From Aliiroseovarius sp. S1339 (GTDB lineage: Bacteria > Pseudomonadota > Alphaproteobacteria > Rhodobacterales > Rhodobacteraceae): 64,000 nt of DNA. The stretch spans positions 62,001 through 126,000 of the forward strand of contig NZ_JALPQG010000009.1 in NCBI RefSeq assembly GCF_023195695.1. The letters are read 5' to 3'. Position numbers and translations under genes: made by a program. Shown in pieces: positions 55,172 to 63,321 of this stretch (position 1 is the stretch's first letter; every line of letters begins with the position of its first letter). The notes under the pieces are model-generated. The model saw nothing but the letters and a program-made list of their open reading frames with translations. It was not told where the DNA came from and did no database searches.

Positions 55172-55624
55172 ATGCGTAACTTTGACCTTTCGCCCCTATA
55201 CCGTGCCACTGTCGGTTTTGATCAGATTGCCGACTTGATGGACCGTGTCTTGACCAATGACGTGAGCCGCGAAAGCTATCCGCCTTATAATATTGAAAAA
55301 ATCGCGGATGACGGCTGGCGGATTTCCGTCGCTGTGGCTGGCTTCACCGAAGACGAATTGTCGGTGGAAGTTCGCGAAAATGCCTTGGTCATCTCGGCCA
55401 AGAAGGCGGATGAGGAAGAACGAACCTATCTGCACCGCGGCATCGCGACCCGTGCGTTTGAACGCCGCTTCCATCTGGCCGACCATGTGCGTGTGACCGG
55501 TGCGTCCCACGAACACGGAATGCTGCATATTGACCTTGTGCGCGAGGTGCCCGAGGCATTGAAGCCGCGCCGGATTGAGATTGCTAAATCCAACGACGTG
55601 GAACACAAGGTGATTGAGGCTTAA
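55172..55624 (+). CDS. Hsp20-family small heat-shock protein
   Basis: A 150-residue small heat-shock chaperone of the IbpA type. It starts MRNFDLSPLYRATVGFDQIADLMDR as in IbpA, and the alpha-crystallin domain (about 35-130) contains YPPYNIEKIADDGWRISVAVAGF, ERTYLHRGIATRAFERRFHLADHV and GMLHIDLVREVPEA. A ROSE-like thermometer and a possible sigma-32 promoter precede it, and a strong terminator follows. Confidence 0.95.
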   Translation: MRNFDLSPLYRATVGFDQIADLMDRVLTNDVSRESYPPYNIEKIADDGWRISVAVAGFTEDELSVEVRENALVISAKKADEEERTYLHRGIATRAFERRFHLADHVRVTGASHEHGMLHIDLVREVPEALKPRRIEIAKSNDVEHKVIEA

Positions 55625-55650
55625 TCAAAGCCCTGGCCTTGGATGATACG

Positions 55651-55682
55651 GGCGCGGAGGGTGACCTCCGCGCCATTTTTTC
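55651..55682. terminator. Intrinsic terminator between hsp20 and ribN
   Basis: GGCGCGGAGG (55651-55660), GTGA loop, CCTCCGCGCC (55665-55674), then ATTTTTTC: a perfect 10-bp stem with T-run on the plus strand. The T-run touches the ribN stop codon on the other strand. Confidence 0.92.
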
Positions 55683-56559
55683 ATGCCGGTTGGCGGCGTT
55701 CCTGTTCCAACAGGTAAAAACTGGCGGCCAGAATGATCGCTGTGCCAAGCCACATCGACCCAGTCGGCATGAAGCCGAAGACGACGAATCCCAGCAGCAC
55801 GTTGAATACCAGCTTCAGGTGGTCGAACGGTTGCAGGAAGGCCGCATCGGCCAGCGAATAGGCGCGCACCAACACGTGCTGCGCCAAGGCGGTCAACAGA
55901 CCTGCGCCGACCACCAACCAGATCGCGCCAGTCGGCAGGGTGAACCCTGAACCAAGCGCCAATGCGGCGTTGATCGGGCTAAGCAGGACGAGCAGATAGA
56001 TCGTGACTGTCTCCGGCCCGTCGGCGCGGGTCAGAAATTTCGTGACGACAGAGCTTGCGGCCCACAAAGCCGCAGCGCCAACCGGTAGTAGCGCGACAAG
56101 CTCGAACCGGTCGGACCAGGGTTCAAGGATCACGGCACCACCGATGATACCCAGAACGACCGCGCCCCAGCGATGGATCGACACAGTTTCGCGCAAGACC
56201 AGCCCCGCGCCAAAGGTCACGAAGAACGGCGATAGCAGGATCAGCGCGATTGCCTGCCAGATCGGTACATGCGCCAAGCCCAGCGTCCAAAGCTGCACGC
56301 CCCCGGCGGCCAGTGCCACTCGCAGGATATGCAGCCAGACCTGCCCGGTTTTCATCGCCGCCATGCGGTGGCGAACCACCCACGGCAGGTAAAAGCCCAA
56401 TGCGATCAGATATTGCCAGAAGGTGACCGAGGGCGCGGACGCCCCCATTTTCATCGTTGCCCCTTGCAGGGCAGTGTTCACGACGGCGAAACTCGCGCCT
56501 GCCAGAACCATAAGACCAGCGGCCCTTACAGGCGTGGTCAGTTGTAGTTGATGAGTCAT
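55681..56559 (-). CDS. ribN: Riboflavin transporter RibN (DMT/EamA family)
   Basis: A 292-residue protein with ten membrane segments in two EamA repeats (about 14-140 and 150-285). It starts MTHQLQLTTPVRAAG at 56559 after AAAGGAC. An FMN riboswitch in its leader identifies it as RibN, the DMT-type riboflavin importer known from Rhizobium and relatives; the protein alone would be only a generic DMT transporter. An upstream open frame into the riboswitch is not coding. The gene stands alone, bounded by terminators or intergenic DNA. Confidence 0.92.
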   Translation of the reverse strand: MTHQLQLTTPVRAAGLMVLAGASFAVVNTALQGATMKMGASAPSVTFWQYLIALGFYLPWVVRHRMAAMKTGQVWLHILRVALAAGGVQLWTLGLAHVPIWQAIALILLSPFFVTFGAGLVLRETVSIHRWGAVVLGIIGGAVILEPWSDRFELVALLPVGAAALWAASSVVTKFLTRADGPETVTIYLLVLLSPINAALALGSGFTLPTGAIWLVVGAGLLTALAQHVLVRAYSLADAAFLQPFDHLKLVFNVLLGFVVFGFMPTGSMWLGTAIILAASFYLLEQERRQPA

Positions 56560-56566
56560 TGCGCAG

Positions 56567-56608
56567 TGTCCTTTCTTCCTTACGCGTTGACCCAAGGCAG
56601 AAGGACAA
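56567..56608 (-). promoter_or_regulatory. Possible SD-sequestering arm of the ribN leader
   Basis: On the minus strand the ribN SD region AGAAAGGACA (56567-56576) is complementary to TGTCCTTCT lying 25 bases upstream (56600-56608). Just 5' of that arm is a strong hairpin (AAGGCGCG/CGCGCCTT with CGGG/CCCG inside, 56607-56635) right behind the riboswitch; the two structures compete for its 3' edge. This suggests translational control. Not folded. Confidence 0.5.
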
Positions 56609-56639
56609 GGCGCGCGGGCAAACCCGTCGCGCCTTTGAC

Positions 56640-56772
56640 CATCCTCTTCCATCCGGACTTTAACCGTCGGCCCCGGAATTTCGCCGGGTCTGCTGACACC
56701 CCTTGTGAAAGGGGCCGCTCGTGGGCTGTGACCACCGGTGGGGAATTTCGCCCCGCCCTGAGAATGTCGCCA
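56640..56772 (-). ncRNA. FMN riboswitch (RFN element)
   Basis: Minus-strand sequence carries the conserved RFN blocks in order: TCTCAGGGCGGGGCGAAATT, CCCCACCGGTGGTCACAGCC, CACGAGCG, GTCAGCAGACCCGGCGAAAT, CCGGGGCCGACGGTTAAAGT and CCGGATGGAAGAGGATG. It lies between the promoter and ribN. FMN binding represses riboflavin import in known cases. Confidence 0.96.
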
Positions 56773-56795
56773 CCCCTGCAGGGGCAGCGACACGG

Positions 56796-56824
56796 AAGAT
56801 AGGAGCGGGAAGGGGCGCGGTCAA
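56796..56824 (-). promoter_or_regulatory. Sigma-70-type promoter of ribN
   Basis: On the minus strand TTGACC (56824-56819) and TATCTT (56801-56796) are separated by exactly 17 bases. The start would fall near 56789, about 20 bases before the riboswitch. Confidence 0.75.
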
Positions 56825-56830
56825 GCGCCG

Positions 56831-58795
56831 TTACTTCGACAGACTTTCCGCCAGACGCATCAGCGTGACAGCCTCGGCGCGGTAGCCGTAAGGGTCGTCG
56901 CCCTTGGCCCCATTGGCCAGTGCGATGGCATCGGAGTAAGTCCAGTCGCCAAGATATTTGTCCTCTCGCAGCAACTGGCCGAAGCCTGCGATGGCGGCGG
57001 CGAAGTGCTGTTCGGTGCCCGCATCGCCCGCATCGGACACGATCGGCGTCTCGATCAACGTGCTGACATCCTCGCCGGGGCGTTTGTAGCGCAGTTTGAG
57101 AAACCCAAGCTCGTCCGACCCATCCGCGTCAGGGCTTGGGGCATAGCGCAGCGCGTCTGTCAAAACGGCGTCCGAGCCCACCGGCGTCACCTCATAGATC
57201 GCCGTGACCTGATGACCCGCGCCAATCTCGCCTGCGTCCACCTTGTCATTGTTGAAGTCCTCGCGCGCCAAGGCGCGGGTTTCATAGCCGATCAAACGGT
57301 ATTCCGCGACTTGGGTGGGGTTGAACTCGACTTGTATTTTTACGTCATCGGCAAGGGGGTAAAGCGCGCCGGATAGCTGATCGACCAGCACTTTTCGCGC
57401 TTCTCCAAGCGTATCGATATATGCGGCCTGCCCATTTCCGTTCTGCGCGAGTGCCTGCATGGTCACGTCATCCAGATTGCCGCGCCCGAAGCCGAGAATG
57501 GACAGATAGGTGCCGGTGTCGCGCTTGTCTGCGATGAAATCCTTCAGCGCGTCGGGGTCATGAATGCCCACGTTGAAATCACCGTCCGTGGCCAGCAGCA
57601 CCCGGCCAACTTCGCCGTCAGCGGCCATGCGGTCCGCAACCTGATAGGCCAGTTCAATCCCCTGCGCACCGGCGGTCGATCCGCCAGCATCCAGCCGGTC
57701 CAACGCGCCCAGAATGGTGGCGCGATCCGCGGCTTTGGTGGGTTCCAGAACTTCGCCCGCGCTGCCTGCATAGGCGACAATCGCGACCTCATCTTCGGGT
57801 CGCAGCTCGGACAGCATCAGCCGCAGGCTTTGCTTCAGAAGCGGCAGCTTGTCTGGGTCAGACATCGACCCGGATGTGTCGATAAGGAACACAAGGTTCA
57901 GCGGCGGGCGGTTGGTGATCATCTCGCCCTGAATTCCGATTTGCACAAGCTGAGTGCCTGCGTTCCACGGGGTTTGCATCGTCGTAACGGTCGGGGCGAA
58001 CGGATGCGGCCCTTCGGGCGCGGGGTATGCGTAGGGGAAATAGTTCACCATCTCCTCAATCCGCACCGCGTCTGGGTTGGGCAGATAGCCGGATTTCAAA
58101 TCGCGCCGCACCACCGCATAGCTTGCCGTGTCCACGTCGATCGAGAAGGTCGAGACAGGGTCTTCGGAGGCGATCTTAAGGGGAGAAGGGGCAACGTTGG
58201 CGTATTCTTCGCCGCCTGCTTCCCGTGGCATGGGCAGGATGCCCGGCATTTCGTCATAGGTGATGTAACCGTCGCTGTCCGCAAAAGACGATCCGTCCGC
58301 CTCCATCAACGGTTCGGCAACAACGGAAGGGGCGGCCTGACCGGTTTGCGCACGCAACTCAGCCGTGGTGTCAGACCGAGTTCGCGCGGGCTGCTGTGCG
58401 ACTTTTCCCAACGGTTCGGGTGCAGGCTGTGCGATTATTTCTTCGCGTTCAACCAGCGTGTCGTCGACTGTGGGTGTCGGGGTCATTGTTACCCCCGGCA
58501 ATTCCACCTGATCGACATTCGGCACCACCACCAGCACGGCAAAGCCCACCGCCACCAGTGCGGTCGTCGCAGCCAATCCGCCGCGTGTGTTCAAAGCATT
58601 CAACATTGTAAGAACTCCTTTTCCAATCGCCCCGAATTTCGGAGCGTCAGAAGTAGGACGCGCGCCGTCACGCGATCCTTGGAGGTCATCGAAATTTTTC
58701 ATCGCAAGCGCCAGATCGGCCTCTTTTTTAGAGGCGTCCGGTGCAGGTGGGGCCGCGTGCAGGGCGGCCTTCAGATCGTCAAGATCGTCGGTCAT
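56831..58795 (-). CDS. vWA-domain membrane protein (YfbK/DUF3520 type)
   Basis: A 654-residue protein. An N-terminal cytoplasmic stretch (1-72) precedes one membrane helix (about 73-92), a low-complexity Pro/Thr/Ala linker, and a periplasmic YfbK-like part with an N-terminal vWF-associated segment (FSIDVDTASYAVVRRDLKSG, PDAVRIEEMVNYFPY), a vWA domain with MIDAS DTSGS (306-310), and a DUF3520 C-terminus. It overlaps the ECF sigma gene by four bases, so the short cytoplasmic N-terminus is a candidate anti-sigma region. This role is inferred. Confidence 0.9.
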   Translation of the reverse strand: MTDDLDDLKAALHAAPPAPDASKKEADLALAMKNFDDLQGSRDGARPTSDAPKFGAIGKGVLTMLNALNTRGGLAATTALVAVGFAVLVVVPNVDQVELPGVTMTPTPTVDDTLVEREEIIAQPAPEPLGKVAQQPARTRSDTTAELRAQTGQAAPSVVAEPLMEADGSSFADSDGYITYDEMPGILPMPREAGGEEYANVAPSPLKIASEDPVSTFSIDVDTASYAVVRRDLKSGYLPNPDAVRIEEMVNYFPYAYPAPEGPHPFAPTVTTMQTPWNAGTQLVQIGIQGEMITNRPPLNLVFLIDTSGSMSDPDKLPLLKQSLRLMLSELRPEDEVAIVAYAGSAGEVLEPTKAADRATILGALDRLDAGGSTAGAQGIELAYQVADRMAADGEVGRVLLATDGDFNVGIHDPDALKDFIADKRDTGTYLSILGFGRGNLDDVTMQALAQNGNGQAAYIDTLGEARKVLVDQLSGALYPLADDVKIQVEFNPTQVAEYRLIGYETRALAREDFNNDKVDAGEIGAGHQVTAIYEVTPVGSDAVLTDALRYAPSPDADGSDELGFLKLRYKRPGEDVSTLIETPIVSDAGDAGTEQHFAAAIAGFGQLLREDKYLGDWTYSDAIALANGAKGDDPYGYRAEAVTLMRLAESLSK

Positions 58796-59340
58796 ATCGC
58801 GTCCTCCTCAGCCCGCATCGCACGTAGGCGTTTCTTTACTTCAGACATTCGCCAGGCGATTGTCCCTTCAGACAGGCCCAAAACTTCGCCGGCTTGCGCC
58901 TGTGTCAGGTCTTCACCCAATACCAGCGCAACAGTGTCGCGCAATTCGTCGGGCAGGGCGGTCATGGCTTGGCTTAACCAATCCTGGGCCTCGGCTTCCT
59001 CACGGATCGCCTCGCGCCGGTTTACCTCCCAATCCCCCCACCCAACAGCAGCTTTCGCGTGGGTGGCGGTGCGACGGCGGCGGTCATGGGCGGCATTCAC
59101 GGCAACGCGGTAGAGCCATGTTGTAAACCGCGCCTCCGCCCGGAAACCTTGCAGCTTGGCAGGCAGGGCGGCGCAGATATCTTGCGTCAGATCCTCGGCC
59201 TCCGCCCGGTTTCCCGTCATCCGAAACGTAAACGCGAACAGCCGGTCATAATGGCGTGACAGCAAGGCCGCGAAGGCGGCCCTGTCCCCTGTCGCCGCCG
59301 CCGCGGCCAGTTCCTCGTCCTGATCGGTCATCATCTTCAC
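58792..59340 (-). CDS. ECF-type RNA polymerase sigma factor
   Basis: A 182-residue sigma-70 family ECF factor. Sigma2 region about 18-90 (FAALLSRHYDRLFAFTFRMTG and AEDLTQDICAALPAKLQGF), sigma4 about 120-175 (MTALPDELRDTVALVLGEDLTQAQAGEVLGLSEGTIAWRMSEVKKRL in the HTH). It is cotranslated with the membrane vWA protein, which probably holds or regulates it. No autoregulatory promoter motif could be fixed by eye. Confidence 0.94.
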   Translation of the reverse strand: MKMMTDQDEELAAAAATGDRAAFAALLSRHYDRLFAFTFRMTGNRAEAEDLTQDICAALPAKLQGFRAEARFTTWLYRVAVNAAHDRRRRTATHAKAAVGWGDWEVNRREAIREEAEAQDWLSQAMTALPDELRDTVALVLGEDLTQAQAGEVLGLSEGTIAWRMSEVKKRLRAMRAEEDAI

Positions 59341-59385
59341 ATAGAGTAAGACGCGGGCGAAACGTCAATCCTTGGCGTGAAGATG

Positions 59386-59415
59386 AAAAAAGGCGGTAGG
59401 TTGCCCCACCGCCTT
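59386..59415 (-). terminator. Intrinsic terminator behind gabD
   Basis: On the minus strand AAGGCGGT (59415-59408) pairs with ACCGCCTT (59397-59390) and is followed by a T-run (59390-59386). It stops transcription from gabD before the sigma factor gene. Confidence 0.85.
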
Positions 59416-59438
59416 CAATTCATTCGGTTTTCACGCGT

Positions 59439-60917
59439 TTACACCGACATGCAGATGTATTTCATCTCAAGGAAATCCTCGATCCCGTGGCGCGAGCCTT
59501 CGCGACCAAGGCCCGATTGCTTCACGCCGCCAAACGGTGCGGTCTCGGTCGAGATGATGCCGGTGTTCACGCCAACGATGCCGTATTCCAGCGCCTCGGC
59601 CACTTTGTAAACGCGGCTGAGGTTGTTGGCGTAGAAATAGGATGCCAGCCCGAAGATCGTGTCATTGGCTTGTGCGATCACGTCATCTTCGTCCTTGAAC
59701 TTGAACAAGGGGGCCATAGGGCCGAAAGTTTCGTCCGTGGCGACCTCCATATCACGCGTGGCGTTCTTGATGATCGTGGGTTCGAAAAACAACCCGCCTT
59801 TTTCATGTTCCTTGCCGCCAAGGATCACTTCGCCGCCTTTCGATGTCGCGTCGGCCACGTGCTCGCGCACCTTGTCCACCGCCTCTTGCGAGATCAACGG
59901 GCCAAGGGCGATGCCTTCATTCAAGCCGTCACCGACCGGCAGGGCGGACACGGCCTTGGCGAAGCGTTTGGCGAAATCGTCATAGACGCCTTCCTGCACA
60001 TAAATCCGGTTGGCGCAGACGCAGGTCTGGCCGTTGTTGCGGAATTTGCAGGCGATGGCGCCCTCGACAGCAGCATCCAGATCGGCGTCGTCAAACACGA
60101 TGAAGGGTGCGTTGCCGCCCAGCTCCATCGAGCATTTCAGCACCTGATCGGCGGCCTGACGCAGCAGGATGCGGCCTACATTGGTGGACCCGGTGAAGGT
60201 CAGCTTGCGCACCAGCGGGTTCTCGCAGAACTCTTTGCCGATGTCCGAGCTGCGCGAGCTTGGCACGATGTTGAAGACACCCGCTGGGATGCCCGCGCGG
60301 TCAGCCAGAACGGCCAAAGCCGTTGCGGACAATGGCGTTTCTGCCGCCGGACGACCCACGAAACCACAGCCAGCGGCCACCGCCGGGCCGCATTTTCGGG
60401 TGATCATCGCGTTGGGGAAGTTCCACGGCGTGATCGAGGCAACAACGCCGATCGGCTGACGGATCACCATCAGACGTTTGTCAGGTTGGTGGCCGGGGAT
60501 GGTTTCGCCATAGATGCGCTTGGCCTCTTCGCCAAACCATTCGATGAAGCTGGCACCATAGGCGATTTCACCCGTGGCTTCGGCCAGCGGTTTGCCCATC
60601 TCGGCGGTCAGGATGGTAGCAAGGTCGCCTTGGTTTTCCATCATCAGGTTGAACCATTTGCGCATGATGTTGGCGCGGTCCTTCGCGGTGCGCTTGGCCC
60701 ATTCGCGGCCTGCCTTGTCGGCGCAGTCGATCGCGCGCGCGACTTCTGCGCGGGACAGATCGGCCACTTTGGCAATCACATCGCCGCGTGCGGGGTTCTT
60801 CACGTCGAAGGTCGCGCCGTCATCCGCGTCGATCCATTCGCCGTTCACATAGGCGCGGGTTTCGACCAGTGACGGGTCCTTCAGAAGCTTTTTAAGCTCG
60901 GTTGCGTTGGCGGCCAT
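59439..60917 (-). CDS. gabD: NAD(P)-dependent succinate-semialdehyde dehydrogenase
   Basis: A 492-residue aldehyde dehydrogenase, closest by eye to GabD. GGGAGAG precedes the ATG at 60917; open frame upstream is not coding. ITPWNFPNAMITRK, MELGGNAPFIVFDDADLD (general base Glu) and NNGQTCVCANRIYVQ (nucleophile Cys and the extra redox Cys of GabD) are present. Where most members read LKPAxxTP (Lys contacts the cofactor) it has GRPAAETP, so the Lys is Arg. Product would be succinate. No GABA transaminase is adjacent. Confidence 0.9.
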   Translation of the reverse strand: MAANATELKKLLKDPSLVETRAYVNGEWIDADDGATFDVKNPARGDVIAKVADLSRAEVARAIDCADKAGREWAKRTAKDRANIMRKWFNLMMENQGDLATILTAEMGKPLAEATGEIAYGASFIEWFGEEAKRIYGETIPGHQPDKRLMVIRQPIGVVASITPWNFPNAMITRKCGPAVAAGCGFVGRPAAETPLSATALAVLADRAGIPAGVFNIVPSSRSSDIGKEFCENPLVRKLTFTGSTNVGRILLRQAADQVLKCSMELGGNAPFIVFDDADLDAAVEGAIACKFRNNGQTCVCANRIYVQEGVYDDFAKRFAKAVSALPVGDGLNEGIALGPLISQEAVDKVREHVADATSKGGEVILGGKEHEKGGLFFEPTIIKNATRDMEVATDETFGPMAPLFKFKDEDDVIAQANDTIFGLASYFYANNLSRVYKVAEALEYGIVGVNTGIISTETAPFGGVKQSGLGREGSRHGIEDFLEMKYICMSV

Positions 60918-60980
60918 TTTACTCTCCCATAGCTCATGTGTCTTTCGGGGCTGACCCGAAGCAATCACAGGACATCTGTC

Positions 60981-61763
60981 ATGAATTTCGACATAGCCTA
61001 TGCCAACGCGGATTTCATCCCGAATGGGAAGGATTTTCCGACCAAATGGCAGAAAATGGCGGCTGACTTTCGGCGCACGCACAAGAATCTTCGGCTGGAC
61101 GTGGCATATGGCGAAGAAGATGCGAAACGGTTCGATCTGGTTTTGCCGGAGACACCGCCCAAGGGGCTGGCCGCATTCGTTCACGGCGGCTATTGGATGG
61201 CGTTCGGTCGCCGCGACTGGACGCATTTGGCTGCGGGTGCGGTGGCGCGGGGGTATGCGGTGGCGCTTCCGTCTTATCCGCTGGCCCCTGAGGCGCGGAT
61301 TGGCGAGATCACAAAGGCCGTCGCGTCGGCCATCGATGCCGCTGCTTCAGTGGTTGCAGGCCCAATCTATCTGTTAGGCCATTCCGCGGGCGGGCACCTA
61401 GTGGCGCGGATGAATTGCCTTGATGTGGACTTGGCGTGTCGCGACCGGATCGCGCGGATCATGCCGATCTCTCCGCTGAGTGATCTTCACCCGCTGATGC
61501 AGACCACGATGAACGAAACGCTTCACATTGACGAGGCGGAAGCGCAGGCGGAAAGCTCGGCCCTGAACGACGGTCGCGCCGGCATCCCGACCACGGTCTG
61601 GGTGGGGGCAGACGAACGCCCCGCCTTTCTGGATCAGGCCCGCGATTTGGCGTTGGCGTGGCCCGAGGCCGATCTGGTCATTGCCCCCGACCGGCACCAT
61701 TTCGACGTGATCGAACCGCTCAGCGACCCGGACAGCGACATGAACGCCGCGCTTTTGTGTTAA
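60981..61763 (+). CDS. Alpha/beta hydrolase, kynurenine-formamidase-like
   Basis: A 260-residue alpha/beta hydrolase starting MNFDIAYANADFIPNGKDF. Oxyanion motif HGGYW (about 69-73) and nucleophile elbow GHSAGGH (about 134-140) are those of the BNA7-like arylformamidases and related esterases; Asp in GADERPAF and His in DRHHFDVI complete the triad. No other kynurenine gene is nearby, so the substrate is open. It is divergent from gabD. Confidence 0.85.
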   Translation: MNFDIAYANADFIPNGKDFPTKWQKMAADFRRTHKNLRLDVAYGEEDAKRFDLVLPETPPKGLAAFVHGGYWMAFGRRDWTHLAAGAVARGYAVALPSYPLAPEARIGEITKAVASAIDAAASVVAGPIYLLGHSAGGHLVARMNCLDVDLACRDRIARIMPISPLSDLHPLMQTTMNETLHIDEAEAQAESSALNDGRAGIPTTVWVGADERPAFLDQARDLALAWPEADLVIAPDRHHFDVIEPLSDPDSDMNAALLC

Positions 61764-61766
61764 GCT

Positions 61767-62324
61767 CTAGCGGCCGAAATCTTCCAGCGCGCGGTGGTCG
61801 ATGGTTTCAAGCACGGGGATCATCACGTCGGTGTCTGTGCCCTCGGCCTGGATCAGAATGCGCCCGTCGACGATGCCCGACAGCTCTCCGTCTTGGTTGA
61901 GGTATTTCATCCGCCCAACCCGTTCGAGCTTCACGCCCATCAGCCCGGCATTCGCCAGCATCCCTGACAGCGCGGTCACCATCGGGTTGTTTGCCATAAT
62001 GGTGATCGAGAACTCCTCGGACCCATCCGAATAGGTCGCCTCGGCCCCGGCGCCACCGCCCAGCATGGCAAGGCCCGCGTTCATCTCGGTCGACACTTCG
62101 CGGGTCCAGCCGTCGGGTGCCTCGGGCAGGAACTTGGCAAGGTCTGCGGTTTTCATCGCCTGAAGCAATTGCTTTGCGTATTCAAGTTCTTCCAGCGTGT
62201 AGGTGATGTCGCCTTCTTCATAGGCTTTCAGGGCGCTTTGCAGCGTGTCGGTCACCTCGTCGGCAAGGGCGAGATTTGGGGCCAGCAATGTGGCCAGAGC
62301 AACGGCTTTGAACAAACGTTTCAT
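61767..62324 (-). CDS. Small secreted protein of unknown function
   Basis: A 185-residue protein with a signal peptide (MKRLFKAVALATLLAPNLALA), GGAGGACC before the ATG, and a soluble alpha/beta part with DITYTLEELEYAKQLLQAMK and EAPDGWTREVSTEMNAGLAMLGGGAGAEATYSDGSEEFSI split over its core. I do not recognise a characterised family. It lies 10 bases behind the P1 peptidase gene, so the two are co-transcribed. Confidence 0.8.
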   Translation of the reverse strand: MKRLFKAVALATLLAPNLALADEVTDTLQSALKAYEEGDITYTLEELEYAKQLLQAMKTADLAKFLPEAPDGWTREVSTEMNAGLAMLGGGAGAEATYSDGSEEFSITIMANNPMVTALSGMLANAGLMGVKLERVGRMKYLNQDGELSGIVDGRILIQAEGTDTDVMIPVLETIDHRALEDFGR

Positions 62325-62334
62325 AAGGTCCTCC

Positions 62335-63321
62335 TCAAGAAAATTTCTCGGTCCATGTGGGCAATGTGTCGTGTTTGGCGGGCGTTGCCGCGTAAACACC
62401 GCGGGCGATGGCACGGGCCAGACATGTGGCGGCGGCATGGCCCAGGCGCAGCGCATCAAAGCCTGCGTCGGGCAGGGCGCGTGCACCGGTGGCAGCGGCA
62501 AAGATCAGGTCTCCGTCAAAGGGCGTGTGGCTGGGATGGATCGCGCGCGCCATTCCGTCATGGGCGGCTGTGGCCAGCCGGGTGGCCTGCGCTTGAGTCA
62601 GGTCCGCATCGGTTGCGATGATTGCGATGGTGGTGTTTTCGCCCATGCGCGCCTCGGGGTGAGGTTCAATGGTTGGGTCATGCGTGCCCATACCGCGTGC
62701 GCCGAATTCACCGTTCATCTCCCAGAGGGCCGCCCAGAAGGCAGGGCCGTCGCTCATTGTTACTGCACCCAAAGCATTCACGGCCACCAAAGCGCCCACG
62801 GTGATACCGCAGTCCAAGACCAGTGAGGCCGAGCCAAGCCCGCCTTTTAGCCCGTCAACCGTCGCCCCGGTGCCTGCACCAGTCGTGCCAAGCGCGAAGT
62901 CCGTGCTGGCAGCCTCCAGCGCCGCGCGCCCCAAAGCCTTGTAGGGGTTCTCCGCCCAGCCCTTATCGCCGCCGTTCAGAAGATCAAACAGGATTGCGCC
63001 CGGCACGATTGGCACCCGCTGGTCGCCCACCTGAAACCCGCGCCCCTGCGCGCGCAGCCCGTCCGCCACACCCGACGCTGCATCAAGCCCGAAGGCCGAA
63101 CCGCCTGACAGAACCAGCGCATCGACCTGTTGCACCAGCTTGTCGGGCGCCAGCAGGGCGGTTTCCCGCGTGCCCGGCGCACCGCCCATGATATGAACGC
63201 CTGCCGTAAAGGGCGCATCGCCCACCAGCACAGTCACGCCGGTTTTGATCACCTCGTCCTCGGCATTGCCGACCAGCAGGCCAGCGACATCAGTGATCAG
63301 GTTTCGGGGGCCGGGTTTCAT
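62335..63321 (-). CDS. P1-family (NylC/DmpA-type) N-terminal nucleophile peptidase
   Basis: A 328-residue member of the DmpA/NylC family. The self-cleavage site of NylC relatives is visible in GENTTIAIIATDAD: cleavage between Asn229 and Thr230 would expose Thr230 as nucleophile. TDVAGLLVGNAED, VLSGGSAFGLDAA and GTTGAGTGATV are other signatures. The ATG at 63321 shares a base with the SDR stop (TGATG); a GTG nine bases upstream has no SD spacing. Substrates in the family include peptides, beta-amino amides and nylon oligomers. Confidence 0.88.
   Translation of the reverse strand: MKPGPRNLITDVAGLLVGNAEDEVIKTGVTVLVGDAPFTAGVHIMGGAPGTRETALLAPDKLVQQVDALVLSGGSAFGLDAASGVADGLRAQGRGFQVGDQRVPIVPGAILFDLLNGGDKGWAENPYKALGRAALEAASTDFALGTTGAGTGATVDGLKGGLGSASLVLDCGITVGALVAVNALGAVTMSDGPAFWAALWEMNGEFGARGMGTHDPTIEPHPEARMGENTTIAIIATDADLTQAQATRLATAAHDGMARAIHPSHTPFDGDLIFAAATGARALPDAGFDALRLGHAAATCLARAIARGVYAATPAKHDTLPTWTEKFS

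Noticed and set aside
56560-56793. N-terminal extension of RibN
   Set aside because: The frame runs through the FMN riboswitch and leader; translation there is meaningless.
57560-59113. A 517-codon plus-strand open frame opposite the vWA gene
   Set aside because: It spans two genes on the other strand and reads as Arg/His-rich shadow.
59487-60872. A 461-codon plus-strand open frame opposite gabD
   Set aside because: Antisense shadow of a highly conserved dehydrogenase; no SD or family features.
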